Notes: generated by a model not told the origin, from the sequence alone. DNA of 64,000 nt from CADCVT01 sp036389155 (GCA_036389155.1 DASVQN010000040.1:1-64000), one strand, 5' to 3'; shown: positions 52,949 through 62,613, counted from the first letter of the stretch. Made by a program: numbers and translations.

Positions 52949-54561
52949 CCGCGCGCCGCGCCCTGCAGCTCGCGTGGGCGGTCGTGCGCTTCGGCCTGCC
53001 GCCCCTGCTGGGCTGGGTCGTCCGCCTCGGCCGCGGCAGGCGCGAGCCGCAGCTCGGCGTCCAGCTGCGCATGGCCTTCGAGCACCTCGGGCTGACCTAC
53101 GTGAAGCTCGGGCAGTACCTCGCGATGCGCTTCGACATCCTGCCGCCCGAGGTCTGCCGCGAGCTCGGCAAGCTGTTCGACGACGTCGGGCCGATGCCGC
53201 TGGAGCGCGCGTACGCGCTCATCGAGGAGGAGCTGGGCGCGCCGGTCGACGAGCTGTTCGCCGAGTTCGACCCCGAGCCGCTCGCCGCGGCCTCGGTGGC
53301 GCAGGTGCACGAGGCCCGCACGCGCGACGGCGAGCGGGTCGCCGTGAAGGTCCAGCGCCCTGGGATCGAGCGGGTGTTCCGCGCGGACATCGGGATCATG
53401 CGCCGCTTCACGCTGCTCGCGGACGCGCTGCACCTCCTCGGGCGCCTGTCGGCGACGGAGATGCTCGACCAGTTCGCACGCTGGACGCTGCGCGAGACGG
53501 ACTTCGTGCAGGAGGGCGAGACGGCCGAGCGCGTCACGCGCAACGCGGAGCCGTTCGAGGTCGAGCCCGGCGTCCGGTGGGACCTGACGACCTCCCGCGT
53601 GCTCACGCTCGGGTTCATCGAGGGCGTCACGCTGGCGCACCTCGTGCGCATCATCGAGGAGGGCGGCAAGGAGCTGCTCGCCGAGCTGCACCCGCAGTAC
53701 GACGTCGAGCTGATCCTCCACCGCCTGACGTTCTCGTCGCTGAGCCAGATCTTCCGCGCCGGGCTGTTCCACGGCGACCCGCACCCGGGGAACGTGATCA
53801 TCCTCGACGACAACCGCGTCGCCTTCGTCGACTTCGGGATCTTCGGCGACCTCACGCCGTACGACCGCGAGATCCTCGGCGAGCAGATCGAGCAGCTGGC
53901 GGTGGGCAACATCGACGCCAGCCTGCGGTCGTACACGCGGCAGCTGACGATCACCGAGGAGAGCGACGCGCGGGGCTATCGCGAGGAGGCGCGCGCCGTG
54001 CTGCAGGAGTGGTACGACACGTCGCTGCGCGACGACACGCCGCTCGCCTCGCGCCACCTCGGCAAGTACATCGGGCGGATGATCGACATCTCGCGCCGCT
54101 ACCGCCTCCTGTACGACATGGACTTCCTCCTGTACTGGCGGGCGATGAACGCGCTGGACTCGACCGCGCTGCGCATGTCGCCCGAGTTCGACCTCATGGG
54201 CGAGGTGCGCCAGTTCTTCGAGCAGACGCGGCCGAACGTGGCGCAGCGCTTCGCCGACGTCGTGCTCGACACGAGGCGGCTCACCGTCGTCCGGCACGTC
54301 AAGGAGCAGCTGCCGGCGCGCGTCGCGGCGGCCACGGACGCCGCGGCGCGCGGCCGCGCCGACCACGAGGTGCTCGCGGGCGAGCAGGGCGCGGCGCGCC
54401 GGCGGCGCAACGCGGAGGCGCGCGGGGTCGCGGCCGCCGCCGCCGCCGCGGCGCTGCTCGTCGTGTCGGGCGCGGGCGGGGCCGGGTGGCTCGGCGGCGC
54501 CGCGCTCGTCGCGGGGCTTGTCGCCGGCGCGACCGCGGTCCTCGGGCTGGTGCCGCGGTGA
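52945..54561 (+). CDS. ABC1/UbiB-family atypical kinase
   Basis: A 538-residue protein with the ABC1 (ADCK/UbiB) core. The family marks are present: KLGQ (KxGQ motif) in YVKLGQYLAMR, AAASVAQVH as the Ala-rich nucleotide loop, VAVKVQRPG with the catalytic Lys, HGDPHPGN, and VDFG for metal binding. Two hydrophobic helices at the C-terminus (about residues 490-535) anchor it in the membrane, as in UbiB. Family members support synthesis or extraction of hydrophobic phenolic lipids such as ubiquinone precursors. The ATG overlaps the thioesterase stop (ATGA), placing it firmly in the PKS operon. Confidence 0.9.
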   Translation: MTARRALQLAWAVVRFGLPPLLGWVVRLGRGRREPQLGVQLRMAFEHLGLTYVKLGQYLAMRFDILPPEVCRELGKLFDDVGPMPLERAYALIEEELGAPVDELFAEFDPEPLAAASVAQVHEARTRDGERVAVKVQRPGIERVFRADIGIMRRFTLLADALHLLGRLSATEMLDQFARWTLRETDFVQEGETAERVTRNAEPFEVEPGVRWDLTTSRVLTLGFIEGVTLAHLVRIIEEGGKELLAELHPQYDVELILHRLTFSSLSQIFRAGLFHGDPHPGNVIILDDNRVAFVDFGIFGDLTPYDREILGEQIEQLAVGNIDASLRSYTRQLTITEESDARGYREEARAVLQEWYDTSLRDDTPLASRHLGKYIGRMIDISRRYRLLYDMDFLLYWRAMNALDSTALRMSPEFDLMGEVRQFFEQTRPNVAQRFADVVLDTRRLTVVRHVKEQLPARVAAATDAAARGRADHEVLAGEQGAARRRRNAEARGVAAAAAAAALLVVSGAGGAGWLGGAALVAGLVAGATAVLGLVPR

Positions 54562-56108
54562 CGCGCGACTACACCGGGCCGCCGCCGCACCTCCCCGCCC
54601 CGCCTCCGGCGCCGCCGCGGCCGCTCGGCGACGCGCTGCGCACGCTCGGGCCGGTGCACCTGCGGCTCGGCCACTACCTCGCGCTGCGCGCCGACGTGCT
54701 CGAGGAGCGCGACCGGCAGGCCCTGATGGACTACGGCGACCACGTCGCGCCGCTGCCGTGGCCGATCGCGCACGACGCGCTCGCGACCGCTCTCGGCGCG
54801 CCGTTCACCGAGCTCTTCGCCCGGGTCGAGCCCGATCCGGTGCGCTCGAACGGGATCGCGCAGGTGCACCGCGCCCGCCTGGCCGACGACGCGCCGGTGA
54901 CGGTGAAGGTGCTTCGCCCCGGCGCGGTCGACGAGGCGGCGCGCGCGATCGACTGGCTGGCGACGGGGCTCGCGGCGCTGCTCGGGCGGCCGGGCGAGGA
55001 GCTGGGCGACGTCGTCGAGGACGCCGCCGAGTGGCTGTCGCGCCAGCTCGACCTGACGCTGGAGGCCGACAACCTCGACCGCCTCGCCCGGCTCGCCGTG
55101 CGCAGCGAGTGGGAGCGCGTGCCGTCGCCGCACGCGGATCTGTGCACCGCCTCGCTGCTCGTCTGCGAGGACCTCGGCGGGATCGCCGGCGCCGACGCGG
55201 GCCTCACGGGCGGCGGGCCGCCGCACAGCGAGGGCCTGGACCGCGTGCGACTCGCGCGCGCGATCCCGACGGTGGTCTTCCGCCAGGCCTTCCGCTACCG
55301 CCTCTTCCAGACCGACCTGCATCCCGACAACGTGATCGCGCTGCCCGGCGACGTGGTCAGCTTCGCGGACTGGTCGTCGCTCGGCCGCCTCGACCCGTCG
55401 CTCGCCGAGGACCAGCTCACCTACCTCACCGCGGTCTTCGAGGACGACACCGAACGGGCTCTCGACCCGCCGACGACGATGGTGGCGCTCGACCAGGACG
55501 GCGACGTGCCGGCCTTCCGGCGCGACCTGCTGCAGGTGGTGCGCGAGCGGGCGACGGCGGGCGCCGAGCACGCGGACGTGTCCGTGCCCACCGAGCTGCT
55601 CGCGACGGCGCTGCGATCGGGCCGGGAGCGCCGGGTCGGGCTGCCCGAGGGCGCGCGGCTGCTGTACCGCGCGCTGATCGCGGCCGAGGACACGGCCCGG
55701 CGGATCCATCCGCGCGTGCGCTTCGACGACGTCGGCCGTCGTGCGCTGGGCGTCGCGCGCGTCGGCGGCAAGCTGCGCAAGCTCGAGCCGTCGGCGGTCG
55801 AGGCGACGCTGTCCGACCTCGCCCGCCTGCTGCGCGACGTCCCCGGCCAGCTCCAGAAGATCCTCGCCGACCTGGCCGACGGCAGCTTCTCGATGAACGT
55901 GTGGGTCGCCGAGGCCGCTCAGGTCGAGCGCAACCGCAACCGGCGCACGCGCCTGCTCGTCGCCGCGATCGTGTCGGTCAGCCTGGCGACGCTGCTGACC
56001 GCCCCGGACCTGCCGGCGGCGGGCGGCGTCTCGCTCGCGTGGCCCGTCGCGGTCGTGCTGGCCGCGGTGCTCGGCTGGCTCGCGCTCGAGTGGAGGCGGC
56101 TGCGGTGA
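54558..56108 (+). CDS. Degenerate ABC1/UbiB-family protein (probable pseudokinase)
   Basis: A 516-residue paralogue of the preceding gene in which the defining motifs are eroded: KxGQ reads RLGH, the Ala-rich loop reads SNGIAQVH, HGDxHxGN reads QTDLHPDN, and DFG reads DWS. The VKVLRPG lysine and both aspartates persist. An N-terminal proline-rich stretch precedes the fold, and two C-terminal membrane helices follow. It may bind nucleotide or lipid without catalysis and pair with its active neighbour. The GTG start overlaps the previous stop (GTGA), and its own stop overlaps the next GTG. Confidence 0.82.
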   Translation: MTRDYTGPPPHLPAPPPAPPRPLGDALRTLGPVHLRLGHYLALRADVLEERDRQALMDYGDHVAPLPWPIAHDALATALGAPFTELFARVEPDPVRSNGIAQVHRARLADDAPVTVKVLRPGAVDEAARAIDWLATGLAALLGRPGEELGDVVEDAAEWLSRQLDLTLEADNLDRLARLAVRSEWERVPSPHADLCTASLLVCEDLGGIAGADAGLTGGGPPHSEGLDRVRLARAIPTVVFRQAFRYRLFQTDLHPDNVIALPGDVVSFADWSSLGRLDPSLAEDQLTYLTAVFEDDTERALDPPTTMVALDQDGDVPAFRRDLLQVVRERATAGAEHADVSVPTELLATALRSGRERRVGLPEGARLLYRALIAAEDTARRIHPRVRFDDVGRRALGVARVGGKLRKLEPSAVEATLSDLARLLRDVPGQLQKILADLADGSFSMNVWVAEAAQVERNRNRRTRLLVAAIVSVSLATLLTAPDLPAAGGVSLAWPVAVVLAAVLGWLALEWRRLR

Positions 56109-57082
56109 AGGCCACGACGGTGCGCACCAAGCGCCGGGCGGTCGACCGCAAGCGCGACGCGATCGATCGTTCGCGCGGGCTCGGGCCGCCGCGCGAGGAC
56201 GACCCGTGCTCGCTCCCGGAGACCTACCGCCGGGTCCGGCGCGAGATCCGGCAGATCCGCGGCGAGGACGTCGCGCACTTCCTCGACGTGCTCGCCCGCG
56301 ACTGGCCCGACGTGCAGCGCGCGGCGATCGCGTGGATCGACCTCGTCCAGGTGCTGGTCGTCCACACGGAGACGCGGCACGGCTCGCCCGGCAGCGGGAC
56401 GCTGAAGAAGCGCGAGGTCAAGGCGGCGATCGCGTACCTGATGCGGTCGGACCGGGTCGACATCCCGCACGTGCCCCGCGTGGTCGAGCCGATCGTCGTC
56501 GACGTCATCGCCGACTTCGCGGTCGACGTCATCGTCGACTTCCTCAACCGCAACCGCGAGCGCGATCCCGCGTGGCGGGAGGCCGAGCGGCGCGGAGTGC
56601 GCTGGCGCGCCTTCCTGCACAAGATCGCGCGGGCGACGCTGACGCCGTTCGGCCGCGTCATCACCCGCCTGTACTTCATCATCCGCCGGCCGATCGTCCT
56701 GCGCCCGGCCCTGCGCTCCGCGCTGGACGCGGTCGAGCGCGACTCGCTCTCCGCCTCGCACCCCGCGCTGCTGGAGCGGGTGGCCGAGCTCGGCGGCTGG
56801 ATCGGCCGCAACCACGACTCGCTCGTCGCGCTGTTCGAGCTCGTCGGCGCGGTCGTCGACACGATGGAGGACTTCGCCCACCTCGACGGGACGCAGAAGA
56901 AGGCGTGCGCCCGGCGCCTGATCTACGCGGTGCTCGAGGACCTCGGGTTCGACACCGGCGGGTTCGTCGTCTCGGTGAAGCTCGACATGGCGATCGACTT
57001 CGCGATCGACGCGGCCGTGCACCTCTTCGAGCGCCGCGGCATCTTCGCGGGCGGCGAGCCGCTGCCGCTGCCCGCCGCGTGA
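56105..57082 (+). CDS. Hypothetical protein, last gene of the PKS operon
   Basis: I do not recognise this 325-residue protein. It has a basic N-terminus, a helical middle with VDVIADFAVDVIVDFLNRN and a second hydrophobic/basic segment (ITRLYFIIRRPIVLRPAL), and an acidic helical C-terminus (VKLDMAIDFAIDAAVHLFERRG). The alternation of hydrophobic and charged residues suggests amphipathic helices that lie on a membrane rather than cross it. Start GTG at 56105 overlaps the stop of the pseudokinase gene. Co-translation with ABC1 proteins suggests a shared membrane-lipid function; that is inference. Confidence 0.65.
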   Translation: MKATTVRTKRRAVDRKRDAIDRSRGLGPPREDDPCSLPETYRRVRREIRQIRGEDVAHFLDVLARDWPDVQRAAIAWIDLVQVLVVHTETRHGSPGSGTLKKREVKAAIAYLMRSDRVDIPHVPRVVEPIVVDVIADFAVDVIVDFLNRNRERDPAWREAERRGVRWRAFLHKIARATLTPFGRVITRLYFIIRRPIVLRPALRSALDAVERDSLSASHPALLERVAELGGWIGRNHDSLVALFELVGAVVDTMEDFAHLDGTQKKACARRLIYAVLEDLGFDTGGFVVSVKLDMAIDFAIDAAVHLFERRGIFAGGEPLPLPAA

Positions 57083-57098
57083 GCGCGCGCCGGGGCGG

Positions 57099-58601
57099 TC
57101 ACGGCAGCCTCACGGCCCCGATCGCGAGCGCGCCGTACACGCCCGCGAGCAGCGCCGCCAGGACGGCGGCGCCGAGGCCGGCCGCGCGCCCGCCCGCCAG
57201 CGCCGCCGCGAGCCCGAGCGACGCGAGCGCGCCGGCCAGGAGCGCGGCCCGCGCCCGCGCCGCGCGGGCGGGCGCGCGCGGCTGCGCCTTGTCGACCGGC
57301 AGCGCGAAGCGACCCTCGGCCGTCTCGGTCAGCACGCGCTGGAGCTGGTCGGGCCCGTCGCGCGCCAGCGCGATGAGGCTCACCGCGAGCGCCTCGAGCT
57401 CGGCCCGGTCGACGCGCGTCTCGCCGGCCTCCTCGCGCAGGCGCGCGAAGAAGTCGCGACCGACGGTGCCCAGGTCGGCCTCCGGGCTCAGCTCGCGCGC
57501 GACGCTCTCCGCGGTCAGCAGCGCCCGGTACAGGGACAGGACGCGCGGCGGAAGCCGCATCCCGTGGCGGCGCGCGATGCGGACGGTGTCGGCCATCCGC
57601 GTGGCGATCGGCTCGCCGTCGTCCCACCCCTGCGCCTCGCTCGTGAACTCCGAGCGGAAGCCCGCCACGTCCGCGTCGTCGGGGGCGTCGAGGATGTCGT
57701 CGAGGGCCGTGTACATCCGGCGAACGTCGCGCTGGTAGAGCGCGGCCAGATACCGCGTCTGCCGCTCGCGGATGGCCTGCTCGAGCTCGGCGCACAGGCC
57801 GAAGTCGACGAAGCCGATGCGTCCCCCGGGGAGCGCGAAGAGGTTGCCCGGGTGCACGTCGGCATGGAAGAACCGCAGGGAGAAGACCTGCGTCAGCGTC
57901 GCGTCGAGCAGGTCCTCCGCGAGGCGGTCGACGCGCAGCCCGTGGCGGGCCTCGACGTCCGCGGCGTCGCCGTCGCGCAGCTCGCGCAGCACCTCGGTGA
58001 ACGGGACCCCGCGCAGGTACTCCGCCGTCAGCACGCGCGCCCCGCTCAGGTCGGGCTCCGGGCGCGGGATGCGCATCGTGGGACTGTCCTGGGCCAGCTC
58101 GTGCAGACGCGCCATGTTGCGCAGCTCCCGCCGCATGTCGAGCTCCTGGAGCATCCACACGCGCAGCTCGGCGGCCAGATCGCGCGGCGCGATGACCGGC
58201 GCCACCCGCGCCGCCTCCGCCACGCGTGCGACGGCGTCGAGGCGGCGCAGGTCGCGCAGCACGCGCCGCCGGACGCCGGGCCGCTCGACCTTGATCGCGA
58301 CCTCGCGCCCGTCGGCCAGCACCGCGCGGTGCGTCTGCGCGAGCGACCCGGCGGCCACCGGCTCCACGTCGACGTGCGCGAAGAGTCGCTCCGGATCCCC
58401 GCCGAGGTCGGCCGCGATGATCGCCTCCGCCTCGCGCCACGGGAACGGCGGCACGCGGTCGAGCAGCCGCATCAGCTCGTCGCGATGCTCGCGCGGGACG
58501 AGGTCCGGCCGCAGCGCGAGGAACTGCCCCGCCTTGACGAACGTCGGCCCCAGCTGCTCGAGCAGCCGCCGCAGGCCCTCCGGCGCGGGCCGGAACGCCA
58601 C
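57099..58601 (-). CDS. ABC1/UbiB-family atypical kinase (second active-type copy)
   Basis: A 500-residue ABC1-family protein with intact motifs: FVKAGQFLALRPD (KxGQ), AAGSLAQTH, VAIKVERPG, HADVHPGN and VDFG. C-terminal hydrophobic segments (LLAGALASLGLAAALAGG and a second one) give membrane anchoring. The start is the GTG at 58601, only 2 bp after the carboxyltransferase stop; the frame is open far upstream but that part is shadow of the previous gene. It ends the minus-strand operon and faces the PKS operon, 16 bp from its last stop codon. It is the third ABC1-type gene within 6 kb. Confidence 0.9.
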   Translation of the reverse strand: MAFRPAPEGLRRLLEQLGPTFVKAGQFLALRPDLVPREHRDELMRLLDRVPPFPWREAEAIIAADLGGDPERLFAHVDVEPVAAGSLAQTHRAVLADGREVAIKVERPGVRRRVLRDLRRLDAVARVAEAARVAPVIAPRDLAAELRVWMLQELDMRRELRNMARLHELAQDSPTMRIPRPEPDLSGARVLTAEYLRGVPFTEVLRELRDGDAADVEARHGLRVDRLAEDLLDATLTQVFSLRFFHADVHPGNLFALPGGRIGFVDFGLCAELEQAIRERQTRYLAALYQRDVRRMYTALDDILDAPDDADVAGFRSEFTSEAQGWDDGEPIATRMADTVRIARRHGMRLPPRVLSLYRALLTAESVARELSPEADLGTVGRDFFARLREEAGETRVDRAELEALAVSLIALARDGPDQLQRVLTETAEGRFALPVDKAQPRAPARAARARAALLAGALASLGLAAALAGGRAAGLGAAVLAALLAGVYGALAIGAVRLP

Positions 58602-58603
58602 GG

Positions 58604-60010
58604 CTAGCGCCGCGCCGGGCGCACCGCCGCGGTGCGCCGGGCGGCCGGGCGCTCGGCGTCGGCGAGCGCCGTGGCGATGCGCTCCCGCGTCTGCGCGGGC
58701 TCGATGACCTCGTCGATCGCCCCCATCTCGAGCGCGCGCTCGGCCGACAGGTGACGGGCGCGGTACGCCTCGGCGAGCTCGTCCGCGGGCCGGCCGGCCA
58801 GCTCGCGCCGGTGGATGATCTGGACGGCGGCGCGGGGCGACATGATCCCGATCTCCGCGCCGCGCCAGGCGAACGCGCGGTCGGCGCCGAGGTCCTTCGA
58901 GTTCATCGTGATGTACGCCCCGCCGTAGGCCTTGCGCAGGACGACCGTGAGCCGCGGCACCGTCGCCCCGGCGAACGCGCTGAGCAGCGCGGCGCCGTGG
59001 CGGATGATCCCGGCGGCCTCCTGCCGGCGGCCGGGCAGGAACCCGGGCGTGTCGACGAGCACGACGAGCGGCACGCCGAACGCGTTGCACGTGTGCACGA
59101 AGCGCGCGCCCTTCTGCGACGCCTCCGCGTCGATCGCGCCGCCGAGGTGGCGGGGCTGGTTGGCGACCACTCCGACGGGCTCGCCCTCGATCCGCGCGAA
59201 GCCCACCACGATGTTGCGCGCCCAGCGCGGCGAGACCTCGAGGAACCGGCCCGCGTCGACCAGCCGGCCGAGGGTCGATCGCACGTCGTAGACGTGGCGC
59301 CCGTTCGCGGGCAGCGCGAACGGCGTCGCGTCCGCGGGGGCGACGGGCTCCGTCCGGGGCGGCGCTTGGCCCGCGCGCTGGGGCAGGTGCGCGAGCAGGT
59401 CGCGGACGAGCGCGGCCGCGGCCGGGTCGTCGTCGGCGGCGAACTGGCACACGCCGTTGCGCTCGTGCACGCGCACGCCGCCCAGCGCGGCGGCCTCGAC
59501 CTCCTCGCCGAGCGCCTCGCGGACCACCCGCGGCCCGGTGAGGAACATCGCCGACGGGCGCGTCATCACGATGAAGTCGGTCAGCGCGGGCGAGTAGCAG
59601 CCGCCTCCCGCCGACGTGCCGGTGATGACGGAGATCTGCGGGACGCGGCCCGCGAGGCGCACGTTCTGGCTGAAGATCCGGCCGAAGCCGCCGAGCGCGG
59701 CGGTGCCCTCCTGCAGGCGCGCGCCGGCCGACGCCAGGAACGCCACGAGCGGCACGCGCTCGCGGCCGGCCTCGCGCTGCGCGCGCACGACGGCGTCCGC
59801 CTCGGCGATGCCGACCGAGCCGCCGGCGTGCCCGGGGTCCTGCGCGTAGCAGACGATCGCGCGGCCGGCGACGCGGCCGGCCGCCGCGAGGACGCCACCG
59901 CCGTCGCCACCGAGCGGGCGGACCGTCCCGGGGTCGCAGAGCATGCGCAGCCGCTCCAGCGGCTCGGCGCGGCCGGCGGGCTGCGCGACGATGGGGGCGG
60001 CGCCGCTCAC
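58604..60010 (-). CDS. Acyl-CoA carboxylase carboxyltransferase (beta) subunit
   Basis: A 468-residue biotin-dependent carboxyltransferase of the PccB/AccD family. It transfers CO2 from biotin to acetyl- or propionyl-CoA, giving malonyl- or methylmalonyl-CoA. Oxyanion-hole and CoA-site regions are visible: GTSAGGGCYSPALTDF in the N-terminal half and RKAYGGAYITMNSK with VDTPGFLPG in the C-terminal half. It is about 50 residues shorter than typical AccD5-like proteins. No biotin-carboxylase subunit is adjacent, so it must use one from elsewhere. In this setting it probably supplies extender units to the PKS. The GTG overlaps the Dyp stop (GTGA). Confidence 0.9.
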   Translation of the reverse strand: MSGAAPIVAQPAGRAEPLERLRMLCDPGTVRPLGGDGGGVLAAAGRVAGRAIVCYAQDPGHAGGSVGIAEADAVVRAQREAGRERVPLVAFLASAGARLQEGTAALGGFGRIFSQNVRLAGRVPQISVITGTSAGGGCYSPALTDFIVMTRPSAMFLTGPRVVREALGEEVEAAALGGVRVHERNGVCQFAADDDPAAAALVRDLLAHLPQRAGQAPPRTEPVAPADATPFALPANGRHVYDVRSTLGRLVDAGRFLEVSPRWARNIVVGFARIEGEPVGVVANQPRHLGGAIDAEASQKGARFVHTCNAFGVPLVVLVDTPGFLPGRRQEAAGIIRHGAALLSAFAGATVPRLTVVLRKAYGGAYITMNSKDLGADRAFAWRGAEIGIMSPRAAVQIIHRRELAGRPADELAEAYRARHLSAERALEMGAIDEVIEPAQTRERIATALADAERPAARRTAAVRPARR

Positions 60011-61443
60011 AGCGCGCTGAGGAAGCGCACGGCGGTCATGCTCGGCATGAAGAAGTAGCCGCCGCCGCGCGCGGTCACGAAGCTCGGGACCGGGCTGATG
60101 ACGCGCCGCGCCGGCGCTCCCTCGATCACCACGCTCCCGGGGTGCTCGTCGTTGCCGAGGATCGGGTCCTGGCTGTCGTACAGGCCCTGGAAGCTCGCGT
60201 TGGTCGCCCACTCCTCGGACACCATCTCGAACTGGCTGCTGATGCTCGCGTTCAGCGCGATGAAGTGCAGACCGCGAGGGCTGCCGTCGTCCTCGACGTC
60301 GAGCGGCGCGCGCCCCGCCAGCAGCTGCTCCGGCGGGAACAGCGGCTCGCCGTAGGGGATCCCCCGGCGCAGGATCCGGTGGCGGTTGGTCGTCTTGAGC
60401 GCCTCGCGCTGCGGCAGGCCGGAGAGCGCGTCGCGCGGGTTCGCCCGCCGCACGTGCGAGCCGATCGGGCAGCGGTGCCCCCCGAGGTCGTGCTCGAGGT
60501 AGCCGAAGTCGTTGCTCGCCGGGCGCCCGCTGTGCGGGTCGTCGCGGTCGGGCGACAGGACGAGCGACGAGCCGCTCGGCCAACGCCCGATGAACTTCGA
60601 CGCGAGCTTGATCACGGCGGCGTCGTCGCCCCCCGCGCGGTCGGCCAGGAACCGCCAGAAGCCCGCGACGTCCTGCTCGAGCTTGCGGTAGACGAGGTAC
60701 GTCCCGTTGCGGCCGAGGTCGCGATATCCCGATTCGCCCGGGAACGGCGGGAGCACGCCCTCCGGGTCGTCCTGGCCGCGCACCGCCGGCGTCGGGGGGA
60801 GCACGCCGTACTCGTCCGTGTGGCCGAGCACGAACGCCCCGGGCTGCACCACGTCCTCCTCCGGCTTCCCGCGGGCGTTCAGCGGCCCGACGCGCGGCTG
60901 CGACACCCCGTCCTTGAACCCGAAGTGCTCGGTCAGCGACGCGGGGCGGCGGCCGAACTCCAGGCCGACCTCGACGAGGCCCGGGCCGAGCTCGGCGCGC
61001 TGCGCGGCCACGAGCTCGTCCAGGCGCTCGCGGCTCGTCGCGTAGAGCAGGAGCAGGCCGTCGACCGGCTGCTCGTCGTTGCCGAACTCCCAGTGCTTGG
61101 GATCGCTTCGGCCGAAGTCGTGGAGGATCATCGCCCGCTCGGCCATCCCGTACGCGAACTCGTGGGGGAAGGAGCTGAGCGTCTCCTGCGGCAGCCCCAG
61201 CGCCTGCAGCCCGGTCCAGGTGAACGCGACGTTCAGCGCGGTGCGCGGCTTGCCGTCCTTCTTCGACCACGGCGCCGCCGTGAGGATCTGCGGCGCGCGC
61301 TGCGCGAGCCAGTCGCGCGCGGGCCGCGCCTCCGCCACCCGCAGCAGCACGTAGCACGCGTGCGGCATGTGGCCGTAGCCGGTGAGAACGAGCCCCTGGA
61401 TGTCGTGCCGCGTGCTGGCCGCGGCCGGCGAGAGCGGGCTCAC
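60007..61443 (-). CDS. Dyp-type heme peroxidase
   Basis: A 478-residue peroxidase of the dye-decolorising family. The GxxDG motif is FGFKDGVSQP and the proximal heme His lies in IGSHVRRANPR, with the distal Arg expected in the GGHRCPIGSHVRR neighbourhood. There is no Tat or Sec signal at the GTG start (MSPLSPAAASTRHDIQG), so it is cytoplasmic or carried by a partner. It can oxidise phenols with H2O2, which fits a phenolic-lipid pathway. Both ends overlap neighbouring genes by GTGA, indicating tight co-translation with the carboxyltransferase and the unknown protein. Confidence 0.9.
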   Translation of the reverse strand: MSPLSPAAASTRHDIQGLVLTGYGHMPHACYVLLRVAEARPARDWLAQRAPQILTAAPWSKKDGKPRTALNVAFTWTGLQALGLPQETLSSFPHEFAYGMAERAMILHDFGRSDPKHWEFGNDEQPVDGLLLLYATSRERLDELVAAQRAELGPGLVEVGLEFGRRPASLTEHFGFKDGVSQPRVGPLNARGKPEEDVVQPGAFVLGHTDEYGVLPPTPAVRGQDDPEGVLPPFPGESGYRDLGRNGTYLVYRKLEQDVAGFWRFLADRAGGDDAAVIKLASKFIGRWPSGSSLVLSPDRDDPHSGRPASNDFGYLEHDLGGHRCPIGSHVRRANPRDALSGLPQREALKTTNRHRILRRGIPYGEPLFPPEQLLAGRAPLDVEDDGSPRGLHFIALNASISSQFEMVSEEWATNASFQGLYDSQDPILGNDEHPGSVVIEGAPARRVISPVPSFVTARGGGYFFMPSMTAVRFLSAL

Positions 61444-62603
61444 AGCCGGCTCACCGCCTCGCGCAGCGACCCGCGCCGCCCGGACTCCAGCGTCGCGACG
61501 ATCTCCCGGTCGCGGACGGTGTTCAGGACCGTCAGCTCGGGATAGGCCATGTACACCATGGCCGGCGGGTACATGAGCTCGCGGATGTAGCGCTTGAACG
61601 CCCAGATGTCCTTCATCCCCGCGGGCGGATAGCCCTCCGTGTGGCCCCAGAGAGCATCCAGTCCCCAGGCGACGCGGTCGGTGAAGTCGCCCATGTAGTT
61701 CTCCCACGTGCCGTCGAAGTTGCCCTCGAAGAGCAGCCCCTTGCCGCCGTCGATCAGCGACCAGCGCGCGAAGTGCACCGTCTTGACGCCCGCCAGGTCG
61801 CCGGGCGGGAACGCGTGCTTGACCATGTAGTTCGCGAGGGCCAGCGAGACGCGGACGATCGGCCCGCGGCCCGGCCGCACCCAGGAGATGTTGGTCATCT
61901 GGTTCTGGGCCTGGCCGACCTGCACCCGCTGGTAGCGCAGGTCGGTCTCGCGGTCGAGCTTCTGCCCGAGGTCGGCGCTCGCGCTGCGCGAGGCGCCGGT
62001 GCCCATGCGGGTGGCGATCAGGCGGGCGATCGCGATGACGCACTGCCAGAAGCGGTCGTGCGCGCGGCTCCGTAGGCCGTCGACGAAGGCCCGCGCGCGG
62101 CCGGTGGCGCGCTCGGCCGCCGTCGGCGGGCCCTCCGTCGCGGCCACGGCGTCGACGAACGGCGCGACCGTCTGGGGGTCGTCGCCGAGGCGCCGCTCGA
62201 GCTCGGCCCGCTTGCGCGCCTTCTCCTTGATGCCGTTCGCCGTCTCGTCGCGGAAGGCGACGAAGTACGTCTGCGACTTGTGCGAGCGGCGCCGGACGAA
62301 GTCGAGGAACCCGTCGCGTCCCGTGTAGCCCTCGCAGTAGGAGAACATCGCATCGAGCTCGTTCGGCGCCGCACGCCAGAGCTCGTCGAGGTAGTGCGCG
62401 AGGTCGCCGTCGTAGTCGGCGGAGAGGAAGAGGCGGCGCCGGCCCTGGCGGTCGCCGAGCATCACCAGGGCCGCGAAGTGCGTCGACGGGCTGCTCTCGA
62501 AGACGGCGCGGCCGCGCTCGGCCATGATCCCCTCGAGCGTCTCGAGCGAGTCCGGGTCCTGGCTCTTGAGCGGCGCGATGAGCGTGAGGGGCTGCGGGGT
62601 CAT
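61440..62603 (-). CDS. Conserved hypothetical protein co-translated with the Dyp peroxidase
   Basis: A 387-residue protein without a family name I can give. It opens with PLTLIAPLKSQDPDSLETLEGIMAERG and STHFAALVMLGD, a beta-alpha-beta start like that of ferredoxin-like dimeric barrels, the fold also found in Dyp peroxidases. The C-terminal half has VKTVHFARWSLIDGGKGLLFEGNFDG-like sequence followed by WGHTEGYPPAG, again resembling such barrels. A long helix and possible hydrophobic patch (FWQCVIAIARLIATRM) separates the halves. It may be a lipid- or peroxide-handling partner of the adjacent heme enzymes. The stop overlaps the Dyp GTG. Confidence 0.65.
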   Translation of the reverse strand: MTPQPLTLIAPLKSQDPDSLETLEGIMAERGRAVFESSPSTHFAALVMLGDRQGRRRLFLSADYDGDLAHYLDELWRAAPNELDAMFSYCEGYTGRDGFLDFVRRRSHKSQTYFVAFRDETANGIKEKARKRAELERRLGDDPQTVAPFVDAVAATEGPPTAAERATGRARAFVDGLRSRAHDRFWQCVIAIARLIATRMGTGASRSASADLGQKLDRETDLRYQRVQVGQAQNQMTNISWVRPGRGPIVRVSLALANYMVKHAFPPGDLAGVKTVHFARWSLIDGGKGLLFEGNFDGTWENYMGDFTDRVAWGLDALWGHTEGYPPAGMKDIWAFKRYIRELMYPPAMVYMAYPELTVLNTVRDREIVATLESGRRGSLREAVSRL

Positions 62604-62613
62604 CGGCCTCGGA

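Noticed and set aside
54558..56108. Frameshifted or broken ABC1 gene
   Set aside because: The frame is intact, full length and translationally coupled at both ends; the motif losses look like pseudokinase evolution rather than decay.
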